From NCBI GenBank assembly GCA_963805325.1, contig CAWDTS010000014.1, forward strand, positions 96,446-160,445: DNA of 64,000 nucleotides. The letters run 5' to 3'. This stretch comes from DASWJZ01 sp963805325 (GTDB lineage Bacteria; Pseudomonadota; Alphaproteobacteria; Rhizobiales; Afifellaceae). Of the stretch, positions 9,146 through 18,446 are shown piece after piece; the stretch's first letter is position 1, and each line of letters begins with the position of its first letter. The position numbers and the translations under genes are program-made. The notes beneath the pieces are model-generated. The model saw only the letters and a program-made list of their open reading frames with translations, did no database searches and had not been told where the DNA came from.

Positions 9146-11131
9146 TCAAGAGCCGCCGAACAGCGGGATCACCGGCGTCAGCCATGCCGTGTGCAGCAGC
9201 ATTCCGTAGAAGGCGAGAAGGAATGCGAGCGTCACCGCGCCGTAGATGATCGCGGCGCGGAGGCCGAGCTTTCCCCAGAAGATCAGGTAGAGGATCGGAT
9301 AGGCGGTGAGCGCCAGCGGCTGGCCGAAGAACCAGGCTGCGATGAAAACCCCGATGAGCGTGGCGATGAAAAGCGCCGTCTTGGGAAGCATCGCCTCGGT
9401 GGCCGTCGTGCGCAGCAGGGCGCCGAAGCCGGCCACGCCCGCTGCGGCGGCGACGCTTCGCGTCTCGCGCCACAGGAGCACGACGAGGAACACGATCGTC
9501 GGGAGCGCGATCACCAGCGGGAACTGCCGCGCGGACGGGCGCCAGCCGAGCGCGGTCCAGGCGGCGGCGGCGAAGCAGACCAGCAGCACGAATGTGAACG
9601 CCGCCGAAAGGACCAGGTCGCCGGCATAGCCTTCGCCGGCGTCCGGCTTCGCGTCCTTTTGGCTGGCGCGCCAGCTGATGAGCTTCCAGACGAGCGTCGC
9701 GACGATGAGGGCGGCGATGATGAGGACGAAGGGGCGCGACATCCAGCCGAACGTGCCGAAGGCGCGGGTGGACAGGCGGAAGCCGGATTCCATGATCGGG
9801 CCGAGGACGAATCCGAGCAGGACCGGAGGCCGCGGCCAGCCGGCGCGCTTCATCCAAACACCGCCCGCGGCGGCGGCCAGGAGCACGAGCCAGCTGCCGG
9901 CATTCGGCATGTCCATCCAGGCGCCCATGAACACCAGGACGATCACCCCCGGCACGAGGAAATGGCCGGGAACGAAAGAGATGCGCGCGATCGGCCGGCT
10001 GGCGATCATCAGGAGCAGCGCGGCGAGGATGTTGGCGATGATGATCGTCCACACCATCGAATAGGTGATGTCGAGCTTCTCCAGCAGCATCTGCTGGCCC
10101 GGGTGCAGTCCCTGGATCACCAGCGCGCCGAGGAGGACGGCCATCGAGGCGCTGCCGGGAATGCCGAAGGCGACCGTCGGGATCAGCGCCCCGCCGCGCA
10201 CGGCGTTGTTGGCGGCCTCGGGGCCGATGACGCCGCGGATGTCGCCCTTGCCGAACATCGACTTGTCCTTGGCGCTCTGCACGGCGTGGCCGTAGGCGAT
10301 CCAGTCGACGATGGCAGCGCCGAGACCGGGGAGCATGCCGATATAGATGCCGATGGCGCTGCAGCGGAGAGTGAGACCCCAATGGCGCAGGGCGTCGCGC
10401 ACGCCCTCCATCATGCCGCCGCCGGAAGACTGGTCGCGCGGGACGGAGGATATGGAACGGTTGCGCAGCGTGAGCTCCATCACCTCGGGGATCGCGAAGA
10501 GGCCGAGCACCAGGGCAACGAGCGGCAGCCCTTCGAGCAGGAACACCTGACCGAACCAGTAGCGCGGTATCGGGCTCGCCGGCGCGTAGCCGATCATCGA
10601 GATCAGAAGGCCGAGGCCGGCGGAGCACAGGCCCTTCAGCATGGAGGCGCCGGAGAGGGCACCGACCATGGTCAGCCCGAGAAGCCCGAGCATGAAGAAC
10701 TCGGGCGAGCCGAAGAGCAGGATGAGCGGCCGGATGACGGGCAGCGAGACGGCGAGGATCAGCCCGCCGAGGACGCCGCCGATCATCGAGACCGTGTAGG
10801 CCGCCCCGAGCGCTCGCTCCGCCTGGCCCTTCTGTGCCAGCGGATAGCCGTCGATGACCGTCGCCGCCGCGGATGCGGTGCCCGGCACCCCGAGGAGCAC
10901 GGCGGACAGGGTGTCGCCGGTCGAGGTGACGGCGTAGAGCGAGAGAAGGAGGGCGAAGGCGGCCACCGGGTCCATGCCGAAGGTGAAGGGCAGGACGATG
11001 ACCATGCCGACGATGCCGCTCAGCCCCGGCACGGCGCCGAGCCAGATGCCGAGAATGACGCCGAGGCAGAGGAATCCTATGGCCGGCCACTGCAGGACCA
11101 GGAGGAGACCGTTCAGGAAGCTGGCGTGCAT
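9146..11131 (-). CDS. Tripartite tricarboxylate transporter, fused TctA-TctB permease
   Basis: A 661-residue inner-membrane protein. Residues 1 to ~490 are TctA, the large multi-helix permease, with the N-terminal PGLSG segment (residues ~35-39) and the mid-protein GPEAANNAVRGGALIPT and FGIPGSASMAV segments. From about residue 505 a further four hydrophobic helices match the size and layout of TctB, the small subunit that is normally a separate gene of ~150 residues. No separate tctB lies nearby, so this is a genuine fusion. With the TctC binding protein just upstream it would import a di- or tricarboxylate using an ion gradient. It probably supplies the substrate of the adjoining enzymes. 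Confidence 0.87.
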   Translation of the reverse strand: MHASFLNGLLLVLQWPAIGFLCLGVILGIWLGAVPGLSGIVGMVIVLPFTFGMDPVAAFALLLSLYAVTSTGDTLSAVLLGVPGTASAAATVIDGYPLAQKGQAERALGAAYTVSMIGGVLGGLILAVSLPVIRPLILLFGSPEFFMLGLLGLTMVGALSGASMLKGLCSAGLGLLISMIGYAPASPIPRYWFGQVFLLEGLPLVALVLGLFAIPEVMELTLRNRSISSVPRDQSSGGGMMEGVRDALRHWGLTLRCSAIGIYIGMLPGLGAAIVDWIAYGHAVQSAKDKSMFGKGDIRGVIGPEAANNAVRGGALIPTVAFGIPGSASMAVLLGALVIQGLHPGQQMLLEKLDITYSMVWTIIIANILAALLLMIASRPIARISFVPGHFLVPGVIVLVFMGAWMDMPNAGSWLVLLAAAAGGVWMKRAGWPRPPVLLGFVLGPIMESGFRLSTRAFGTFGWMSRPFVLIIAALIVATLVWKLISWRASQKDAKPDAGEGYAGDLVLSAAFTFVLLVCFAAAAWTALGWRPSARQFPLVIALPTIVFLVVLLWRETRSVAAAAGVAGFGALLRTTATEAMLPKTALFIATLIGVFIAAWFFGQPLALTAYPILYLIFWGKLGLRAAIIYGAVTLAFLLAFYGMLLHTAWLTPVIPLFGGS

Positions 11132-11157
11132 GCGGGAGGTCTTGGGAGGGGCTTAGA

Positions 11158-11185
11158 GGCGCGTCCGCCGGCCGGCGGACGCGCC
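11158..11185. promoter_or_regulatory. 28-base perfect palindrome between tctC and tctAB
   Basis: GGCGCGTCCGCCGG is followed directly by its exact reverse complement, giving a 14-bp stem with no spare loop. It sits 8 bases after the tctC stop and 27 bases before the tctAB start. A hairpin here would protect the binding-protein message and partly terminate transcription, keeping the binding protein in excess over the permease. No T-run follows on either strand, so full intrinsic termination is unlikely. Confidence 0.7.
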
Positions 11186-11192
11186 GTCGAAA

Positions 11193-12272
11193 TCACTGCT
11201 GGCCGCTGTCTACGTAGTGCTTCAGTGTGCTCTTGATCTCGTCGGATGTGTTGGCGAGCACCTTCAGCGCGGCGGGGCCTTCCTCGACGGGCACGAAGTC
11301 GACCGGAACTCCGGAGCGCTCCACGAAGGTCTTCTGCAGCTCGGGATCGGCGGCGGCCTTGTAGAAGCCTTCGCTCAGCGCCGAAACCGCTTCGTCGGGC
11401 GTGCCGGGAGGGGCGAGTGCGAGGAAGGTCACCTTCGCGGCGAGCTCGACGAACCAGTCGAGCGTATCCCAGAGCGGACCGGACGGGTCCTTGCCGTGGA
11501 TCTGCTTGTAGAGGTCGACGAAGCAGGGGATGTCGCCCTCGAGCTTCTTGCGGACGAAGTCGCCGTTCCCGCCGCGGGTGCAGAAATAATAGACCGCCAT
11601 GCCCTCGCCCTTCGGCGCGACGAAGTCGGCGGAACGGGTGACGAGGGTGCTGTAGCTGGTATTGGAATACTGGATCTCGTTGCGCAGCATTGCGGCGTAG
11701 AGATCGGAGCCGCCCTTGTAGCCGGTGACGTAATTGTACTTCACGCCGAGCAGGTCGAGGCTCATCCGGCTCATCAGGTCGACGAAGTCGGTCGGGGCGT
11801 TGCCGCCGACGTTGAACGTGTCGAGCTTGGCGATGTCGGCCGGTGTCGTCAGGCCGGGCGCCACGTCCTTGCGCATGTAGCTGACGCGGATGTCGCTGGA
11901 CGCGCCGATGAACTCGAACTTCGAATAGTCCGCCCGCAGCTCCGGCAGGTTAAGCGCCTGCGCGGTCGGCACCCATGGTCCGTAGAGAACGGTCAGCCCG
12001 TCCGGCTTCACGGCCTCATAGACGTGATTGGTGGCGAGCAGGTTGCCCGAACCCGGCATGTTCTCCACGACCATGGTCGGCTTGCCGGGAATGTACTTCT
12101 GCCAATAGTCGGTGAAGGTGCGGATGAAAGTGTCGGCGGTGCCTCCGGCACGCAGACCGACGATGACCTTGATCGTCTTACCCTGGTAGTACGGCGTCTC
12201 TGCCTGTGCGGCGGCCGGCGCGAGGCCGAGCCCAAGCAGAAGCAGCGCGGCGGCGGCCCTTGGCCCTGGCAT
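11193..12272 (-). CDS. TctC-family periplasmic tricarboxylate-binding protein
   Basis: A 359-residue extracytoplasmic binding protein of the Bug/TctC family. Residues 1-24 are a Sec signal peptide ending APAAAQA. The mature part opens YYQGKTIKVIVGLRAGGTAD, the family's usual start, followed by VENMPGSGNLLATNHVY. The ATG is preceded by AGGGAGGA on the minus strand, a strong ribosome-binding site. It is the first gene of the transporter unit and is divergent from the SDR gene, so the 264-base gap upstream should hold both promoters. It would capture a carboxylate for the fused TctA-TctB permease. Confidence 0.9.
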   Translation of the reverse strand: MPGPRAAAALLLLGLGLAPAAAQAETPYYQGKTIKVIVGLRAGGTADTFIRTFTDYWQKYIPGKPTMVVENMPGSGNLLATNHVYEAVKPDGLTVLYGPWVPTAQALNLPELRADYSKFEFIGASSDIRVSYMRKDVAPGLTTPADIAKLDTFNVGGNAPTDFVDLMSRMSLDLLGVKYNYVTGYKGGSDLYAAMLRNEIQYSNTSYSTLVTRSADFVAPKGEGMAVYYFCTRGGNGDFVRKKLEGDIPCFVDLYKQIHGKDPSGPLWDTLDWFVELAAKVTFLALAPPGTPDEAVSALSEGFYKAAADPELQKTFVERSGVPVDFVPVEEGPAALKVLANTSDEIKSTLKHYVDSGQQ

Positions 12273-12536
12273 GGCTTCCTCCCTTGATCGTTGAGCGTCG
12301 TTCTTGTTTTGGAGACCGGGATGCGGTCCCCTCGTGATTGCCTGTTCCGGGGCGGACCGAAGTGGCCGAAGGCGCCCGGCGCAGGGTCATTGACCCATAA
12401 TTCATTTCACCGCTATTTTCCAATGGATAAAAGTCCATCTCTCTCGGTGGAATAACTCTCAGCCGGTCGCGATCTCTCGTCGTGGCGTCGAAACCGTGCG
12501 AGAGCTTTCTTCAACCGACTGTCGACGGCAGGGAAA

Positions 12537-13277
12537 ATGACTGAAAGGGCGGCTCTCGTTCTCGGCGGTTCGCGCCGCATCGGACGCGCGATCGCGCAGG
12601 CGCTGGCGCGCGACGGGCATGCCGTCGCCGTCAACGCGCGGAATTCTACGCAAGAGATGGCGGAGACCGTGGCGCTGATCGAGGCCGCCGGCGGGACCGC
12701 CATCGGCGTTGCTGGCGACGTGACGAACGACGCTGCGTGCGCAGCCGTCGTGGAACGGACCGTCTCCGCTTTTGGCCGGCTTGATGCCGTCGTGAACTGC
12801 GTGGCGAAGCGCGAGCATGCGAAGCTGGCCGATCTCGACCTCGCCGGCTGGCATGCGGCGCTTGCCTCGGTGCTCGACGGCGCCTTCCTCGCGACCAAGC
12901 ATGCCGCGCCGCATCTGGCGGCGACCAAGGGGACGATCGTCCTGATCAGTGGCGCGAGCGCCTTCGTCGGCAGCCCCGGTCCGGCGACTCCGACGGCGAA
13001 ATCCGGGCTCGGCGGCTTCGCCCGCTCCGCGGCGACGGCGCTCGGGCCGACGGGCGTCACCGTCAACGTCGTCGTGCCGGGCCGCATCGACGCGCAGGGC
13101 GACCCGCCCGAGACCATCGCCCGGCTCGCCCGCGCGCGCCCGGCCGAGCAGATCCCGCTGCGCCGCGCCGGAACGCCGGAGGACGTGGCGGATGTGGTGG
13201 CGGCGCTGGCGAGCGGGGCTTTCCGCTACGTCACCGGGCAGACGATCCACGTCAACGGCGGGTTCTATATGGGATGA
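12537..13277 (+). CDS. SDR-family protein lacking the catalytic tyrosine
   Basis: A 246-residue short-chain dehydrogenase/reductase fold. The nucleotide-binding motif GGSRRIGRAIA (residues ~10-20), a core ISGAS serine segment and a terminal GQTIHVNGGFYMG are all family features. At the active site, the expected Y-x3-K reads T-P-T-A-K, with threonine (codon ACT at 12987) at residue 151 and lysine at 155. The usual NNAG also reads NCVA. Loss of the tyrosine should abolish or change ordinary dehydrogenase chemistry. Its stop overlaps the start of the next MmgE/PrpD gene (ATGA), so both are co-translated. Confidence 0.82.
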   Translation: MTERAALVLGGSRRIGRAIAQALARDGHAVAVNARNSTQEMAETVALIEAAGGTAIGVAGDVTNDAACAAVVERTVSAFGRLDAVVNCVAKREHAKLADLDLAGWHAALASVLDGAFLATKHAAPHLAATKGTIVLISGASAFVGSPGPATPTAKSGLGGFARSAATALGPTGVTVNVVVPGRIDAQGDPPETIARLARARPAEQIPLRRAGTPEDVADVVAALASGAFRYVTGQTIHVNGGFYMG

Positions 13278-14699
13278 GCCGCGTCTCGGACCATGGGCTG
13301 ACGGAGAGGCTCGCCGGCTTCGTTGCCGGCGCGCGCGGTCTGGAACTGCCAGCCGAGAGGCTTGAGCGCGCGCTTTGCCATACGCTCGATACCGTGGCGG
13401 CGATCGTGTCTGGCGCAGGTCTTCCAGCGGGAGAGTTTGGTCGCGCCGACGCGTTGGCGACCGGCGGCAGAGGCGAAGCCACGATTGCGCTGACAGCGGG
13501 GCGGTTCCCCGCCCACGTCGCAGCTTTTGCCAACGCCATGGCGGCGCATGCTGACGAAACCGATGACGCCCACCCCGCTTCCGTTACGCACCCGGGCTGC
13601 GCAGTCGTGCCGGCGGCGCTGGCGGTCGCCCAGCGCACCGGTGCAAACGGCAGGGAGACACTCGCCGCAATCGTTGCAGGGTATGAGGTGTGCGCGCGCA
13701 TGGGTGTCGCGTTGGGCGCGGGCCGCTTCATTGTCGAGCGCGGGTTCGACAGCCACGCCTTCGGCGCAACATTTGGCGCAGCAGCGGCGGCTGGCGCTCT
13801 GTGCTTCGACAATCCCGTGCCCTGCCTGAGCGTCCTTTCGCTGGCGGCGCAAAGTGCGTCCGGCCTTGCCACGCTCTTTCGTGATCGCCATCACGTTGAG
13901 AAAGCGCTGGTCTTCGCCGGCAAGCCGGCACGCGACGGGGTCTGGGCAGCCCTGGCAGTCGAACGGGGGCTGACTGGCGTGCCGGATGCTCTGGATGGCG
14001 AGCCGAGTTTCTTCTCTGCCTTCGGAGGGGAGCCGCAGTCAGCGTTTGCGGATATTCGAGAGACGTGGGCCATCGAGAACACCAACATCAAGCGCTGGTG
14101 CGTGGGGTCTCCCGCCCAGGCGGCACTCGATGCACTCGAAGCCCTCATCTCCGCTCACGCTCTGAACGCCGCTGACATCGTGGCGATCGACGTCAGCCTA
14201 CCGGAGGAAGGCGCGAAGATTGTGGACGGACGCGACATGCCCAGCATAAGCGTGCAACACCTGATTGCGCTGATGCTGACCGATGGTACGGTCACATTCC
14301 ACAATTCTCACGACGTGAGCCGGATGGGGGACAGCGAGATTCTCAGCCACCGCCGCAAGGTTCGCCTGTTGGCCTGTCGGGAATTGTCGAGAGCCGAGCC
14401 AGCGCGTCAGGCCGTCGTTGCGCTGACGCTAAAGGATGGCCGTAAACTTCAACATCACACCAAGGCCGTCCGCGGCTCCGTCGAGAATCCGATGACTCCG
14501 GATGAGGTCGAGTCCAAGGCATTTGGACTTGCTGGAGCCGGTTGTCGGGTCGGTGAAGGCTCGGCGCCTCATCGAGGCGGTACAGGGCCTGAGCTCCGCA
14601 GGATCCGTTCACGATCTTGTTGCGCTGATCGGAAACGAGGCGGACGAACCGCCGCTCGGCCGCAAGCAGCAGCCCGCGCGCATTCAGGGTACGCATTGA
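13274..14699 (+). CDS. Second MmgE/PrpD family protein, late frameshift
   Basis: A second MmgE/PrpD member, only distantly like the one at 3522. It has the family segments ANAMAAHADETDDAH (residues ~85-99), THPGCAVVPAALA, and the central NIKRWCVGSPAQAALDAL. The frame runs through VESKAF near base 14520 and then breaks. The expected C-terminal continuation DLLEPVVGSVKARRLIEAV is in the next frame, ending in TGA at 14697-14699. A single indel explains this, and the restored product is about 475 residues. It is translationally coupled to the SDR upstream and followed one base later by the IclR gene. The family covers methylcitrate dehydratase, aconitate decarboxylase and iminodisuccinate epimerase. 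Confidence 0.8.
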
Positions 14700-14700
14700 A

Positions 14701-15481
14701 ATGGCGCATGATATGAAAGGCGCCGGCGAGCGGCTTCTGTCTCTCATGAAGCTCCTGGCGGAAATGGAGAGTCCGTTTCGAGTCTCGCGCGTCGCGGAGC
14801 GGCTGGCGCTGTCGCCGAGTACCGTGCACCGGATGTTTCAGGTACTGCGGCAAGAAGGGCATGCTCGAAGAGGGACCTGGCCGCACCTATGGCCTTGGGC
14901 CGGAGATCTATCGCGTCAGCGCTCTCATCGTGGGCAAGTACGATCTAGTTCGTGTCGCAAAAAGCTTTGCACGCGACGTCGTGGCGAGTTGCGACGAGGT
15001 CTGCTTCTTCTGCCAGTACCTTCCGGGCCAGCACCAGATCGTTCCCATAGTGGCTGAATACGGAAAAAATCCGCTACGCTATACGATCGATCTGCTAGTG
15101 CCGCTGACTGCCGCGTGGGGAGCGAGTGGAATCGCGGTCGTCGCCTTTCTTTCTGCTGAGCAACGCCGCGCGGTCTGGAATGCGATGGAGCGCTCGCCGG
15201 CGACGGGAAAGCCCAAGCCCAAGTTTGAGGCATTTGAGGCGGAGCTGGCGAAGATTCGTGCGGCGGGCTTTGCGAAGACGCAGTCGCAGAAGATGCCAGG
15301 GGCTGTCGGGTTCGCCGCGCCGGTCTTCGGTTCCGCCTCTGCTCCGGTCGGTAGCCTGTGCGTCACGGTTCCCGAAATGCGGTTCGAGGCGAGCATGACC
15401 GAGAGGATCGGCGCCGTCGTCGTCGACCGCGCGGAAAAGATGAGCGCCTCGCTCGGCGCTCCGAAAACACACGCCATATGA
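14701..15481 (+). CDS. IclR-family transcriptional regulator, one frameshift
   Basis: An IclR regulator of ~260 residues. The N-terminal winged helix-turn-helix covers residues ~9-60 (RVSRVAERLALSPSTVHRMF is the recognition part). The frame breaks near base 14857, after LRQEG, and resumes in the next frame with LEEGPGRTYGLG, the standard IclR linker into the C-terminal effector-binding domain. That domain continues to PKTHAI at 15481. It begins one base after the MmgE/PrpD gene, so it is probably in the same mRNA and is the likely regulator of the surrounding carboxylate genes. Effector unknown. Confidence 0.83.
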
Positions 15482-15705
15482 GACAGACGCTGCGAGCCGT
15501 CGGAATGGCCGGACCGACCGGCCTCCGGTAACGAATTATACTCGGCCCAGCGTTCCAGCCGGGACACACTTGGATCGGGATGGTCGGGCCATTGGCATAA
15601 GAGCCAAAGGAAGCGCGCGCGCCGCCGGCGCGCAGATCTGCGAGACGCGGCCGCGTGAACCCCGCAAGCGGGATACGTGTCCACCTCAAGGCCGCCGGGC
15701 GCGGG

Positions 15706-16815
15706 TCAAGTCATCCAGCCGCGCGCTGCGACCGGCCACACCGTCTCCACGCGCCCGCCGCGCACGCCGACATACCAGTCGTAGCGGTCGACGGTCGGGT
15801 CGCAGTGGCCGGGAACGAGCCAGAGCTGCTCGCCGACGCTCGGCCGCTCGGCTGGATCATCGATCCGAAGCCGTCCGTGCTCGTCGGACGCGGCCGTGTA
15901 GACAAGGCCTGGCTTGCCGAACACAAGCGGCAGTCCGCAATCGATCGCCACACCCTTATGGCCGCAGTCGACGATCGCAATGCCGTTCTGAGCGGCGCTC
16001 ATCACCGTGGAGAGCACGAAGAGCGACTGCCGGAAGTCCGGCGAGGGATGATTGCGACTGTAGTCGGCGTCCATGAACAGATAGGAGCCGGCCTGAATCT
16101 CGTTGTACACGCCGCTCGCCGCCTCCAGCGTGAAGGTGCCGGTCCCCGCGCCGCCGACGATCGCGCAGTCGAGGCCGATTTCGGCGAGCCCCTCGATCGT
16201 GCGGCGCACGCTTCCCACCGCTGCCGCGATATGCGCCGTGCGCTCCTCTGGCTGGCGCAGGTGCTGGGCGACGCCGTCATATGCCTGCAGTCCGCCGAAG
16301 ACGAGGTGCCTGCTCTCAGCGATCCGCATGGCGAGCGCCACCGCCTCCGGCCCAGCCGGAACGCCGCAGCGGCTCGTCCCGACGTCGATCTCGACGAGCA
16401 CCGTGAGCCGCGTGCCCGCGGCCTCGGCCGCCTGGGCGATGAGGTCGATGGCGCCGGCGTTGTCCGCGCAGACTGCGACCTTCGCGATGCGAGTGAGGGC
16501 GGCGAGGCGTGCGAGCTTCTTCGGCGTCACGACCTCGTTCGACACAAGGATGTCTGGTACGCCGGACCAGGCGAGGATTTCCGCCTCGCCCACTTTCTGT
16601 ACGCACTGGCCCACTGCGCCGCGCTCCATCTGCCACTGGGCGATGACCGGCGACTTGTGCGTCTTGGCATGCGCGCGCAACCGGACATTGGAGGCGGCGC
16701 AGAACGCCGCCATCTTGTCGAGGTTCTCCTCCATCGCGTCGAGATCGACGACGAGGGCGGGGGTGTCGATTTCGCCCGCGGACATCCCGGGCTCAGCGGG
16801 TGGTCTCTGCAGCAT
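15706..16815 (-). CDS. PLP enzyme of the D-threonine/3-hydroxy-D-aspartate aldolase (DSD1) family
   Basis: A 369-residue fold-type III PLP protein with an alanine-racemase-like N-terminal barrel. This family splits 3-hydroxy-D-amino acids to glycine and an aldehyde, or dehydrates D-serine. LRAHAKTHKSP (residues ~46-56) carries the PLP lysine. DCGHKGVAIDCGLP and PGHCDPTVDRYDW in the C-terminal domain are the family's metal-site segments (H-x-D of GHCD). The ATG at 16815 lies two bases past the GMC stop, so it is the last gene of the operon. An alternative ATG lies ten codons in, at 16785. Aldolase versus dehydratase activity cannot be decided from sequence. Confidence 0.83.
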   Translation of the reverse strand: MLQRPPAEPGMSAGEIDTPALVVDLDAMEENLDKMAAFCAASNVRLRAHAKTHKSPVIAQWQMERGAVGQCVQKVGEAEILAWSGVPDILVSNEVVTPKKLARLAALTRIAKVAVCADNAGAIDLIAQAAEAAGTRLTVLVEIDVGTSRCGVPAGPEAVALAMRIAESRHLVFGGLQAYDGVAQHLRQPEERTAHIAAAVGSVRRTIEGLAEIGLDCAIVGGAGTGTFTLEAASGVYNEIQAGSYLFMDADYSRNHPSPDFRQSLFVLSTVMSAAQNGIAIVDCGHKGVAIDCGLPLVFGKPGLVYTAASDEHGRLRIDDPAERPSVGEQLWLVPGHCDPTVDRYDWYVGVRGGRVETVWPVAARGWMT

Positions 16816-16817
16816 CG

Positions 16818-18446
16818 TCAGGCTGCCACCGCCGGCCGCGTCGTGCGCGACAGCTCCTGGAAGTTGTCGCGGATGTAGCCCGCGGCCCGAAGCGCCAGCG
16901 CCGAGATGGTCGGCGTCGGGTTCACCACGCCTCCCGTCGCCAGCACGCTTCCGTCGACGATGAACATGTTCGGCACGTCCCAGGACTGGTTCCACATGTT
17001 CACCACCGACATGTCGGGCGTCTTCCCCATGCGGCAAGTGCCGATCATGTGCCAGGCCGGCGTCCGGTAGACACCGTTCTCGTCGCGGTAGTCGTGCAGG
17101 CGATACTCGAAGGCGTTCGCTGCTTGGGCGACATCCTCGATGCGGTCGAGCATGTAGTTCATCATGCGCTTGTCGTTCTCGCCCGGCGCGTAATGGGTGG
17201 ATGCGGCGGGCATGCCGTCGGAGTCGACGAGCGCGGGGTCGAGCGTCACGCGGTTCTCCGGGTTGGGCAGGTCGTCGCCGATCGCGAAGAGACCGATCGA
17301 GTGACCGAAATGGCCCTCGAACCATTTGTGATGATCGCGGCCCCACGGCGCCCGGCCGGAGGTGAACCACCCGGCGGCTGCTTCGCCGGCCGAGGCGGAG
17401 CTGGTGATGCAGTTGAAATTGAAGCCGTTCACGAAGCCGCGCGAGATGTCGGTCTCCGCGAATTGCCGCGAGATCAGGGACGCGACGTAGCCCGTGTGGC
17501 CTTCCACCGGCTCGTCGACCCAGAATTCGCCCGCCACCAGCGTATGGTGCAGCAGGTTGCGCCCCACCTGGTCCGACTGGTTGGCGAGGTTGTCGGAGGC
17601 GAGCAGGAGCCGCGGTGTGCCGATGCCGTTGGCGGCCACGATGACGACATGCGCCTTCTGGAAGTGCTGATGACCGGTGTTGCGGTCGATATAGAGCGCG
17701 CCGGTGGCGCGGCCGTCCGGTCCCTTTTCGATCTTCAGAACGCGCGCGTTGATGCGCAGCTCCGTGCCGGCCTCCAGCGCCTTCGGCCAGATCGACATGG
17801 AATACTTGCTCATCGAGCCGCGCGGGCAGCCATTGCAGGTGCCGCAGCCGTTGCAAGCCGGGCGGCCGTCATAGTCCTCCGAGATGGTGCCCGCCTCGAC
17901 CGGCCACCAGTGCCAGCCCAGCCGGTCGAAGGCGTCGGCAAGCCGCTTCGACACCTTGGACGGCGGCAGCGGGCGCGTCGGGGAGGCCTCGCGCTTCGGC
18001 ATCGCAGGGTCGCCGGCGAGGCCCGATACGCCGACCAGCTTGTCGGCCGTCTCGTAGAAGGGCGCCAGATCCTCGTAGGCGATGGGCCAGTCCGGCTGCA
18101 GGCCATGCTCGGTGCCCTTGCGGAAGTCCGACGGTCGGTAGCGCGGCCAGATGGCGCCGTAGACGTTCGTCGAGCCGCCCACGCCGTTCCACATCAGGAT
18201 CTGCGAGGAGTCCGACTTCACCGGATAGTCATCGGCATGGTGGCGCTTGTTGACATCCGGGTTCCAGCTCGTGCGCCGCTGCCATGCCCAGTCGGTGTGG
18301 AGATGCGGATGGTCTCCCGGCTCCACCCAGGAGCCTTGTTCCAGGCAAACGACGTCGAGACCGGCCCGGGCGAGCACGAGCGCGGCGAGCGAGCCGGTCG
18401 CGCCGGCCCCGATGACGAGGACGTCGCAGGTTCGTTTCGTGGTCAT
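16818..18446 (-). CDS. GMC-family FAD oxidoreductase with a Cys-x2-Cys-x2-Cys-x2-Cys motif
   Basis: A 542-residue flavoprotein of the glucose-methanol-choline family, closest to membrane gluconate/sorbitol dehydrogenase large subunits. It would oxidise a primary or secondary alcohol. The FAD motif VIGAGATGSLAALVLARAG is at residues ~10-28. A cluster CNGCGTCNGCP near residues 195-205 has four regularly spaced cysteines and may bind an iron-sulfur centre. The C-terminal GTCRMG and NPTPTISALALRAA segments are typical of the family's active-site region. There is no signal peptide. It is coupled by an ATGA overlap to the preceding subunit-3-like gene, its likely partner. Confidence 0.87.
   Translation of the reverse strand: MTTKRTCDVLVIGAGATGSLAALVLARAGLDVVCLEQGSWVEPGDHPHLHTDWAWQRRTSWNPDVNKRHHADDYPVKSDSSQILMWNGVGGSTNVYGAIWPRYRPSDFRKGTEHGLQPDWPIAYEDLAPFYETADKLVGVSGLAGDPAMPKREASPTRPLPPSKVSKRLADAFDRLGWHWWPVEAGTISEDYDGRPACNGCGTCNGCPRGSMSKYSMSIWPKALEAGTELRINARVLKIEKGPDGRATGALYIDRNTGHQHFQKAHVVIVAANGIGTPRLLLASDNLANQSDQVGRNLLHHTLVAGEFWVDEPVEGHTGYVASLISRQFAETDISRGFVNGFNFNCITSSASAGEAAAGWFTSGRAPWGRDHHKWFEGHFGHSIGLFAIGDDLPNPENRVTLDPALVDSDGMPAASTHYAPGENDKRMMNYMLDRIEDVAQAANAFEYRLHDYRDENGVYRTPAWHMIGTCRMGKTPDMSVVNMWNQSWDVPNMFIVDGSVLATGGVVNPTPTISALALRAAGYIRDNFQELSRTTRPAVAA

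Noticed and set aside
9191..11236. Plus-strand open frame of 681 codons opposite the fused TctA-TctB gene
   Set aside because: It is the antisense shadow of a GC-rich membrane gene: rich in Arg, Glu, Gly and His, without motifs or ribosome-binding site, while the minus frame has a full transporter sequence.
15608..15626. GCGCGC-rich palindrome between the IclR and PLP-enzyme genes as a terminator
   Set aside because: The stem is short, made only of G and C, and lacks a T-run; chance is likely at this base composition.
16816..17856. In-frame upstream extension of the aldolase-like PLP gene inside the GMC gene
   Set aside because: The extra ~347 residues have no family resemblance and lie entirely within the GMC coding region in another frame.
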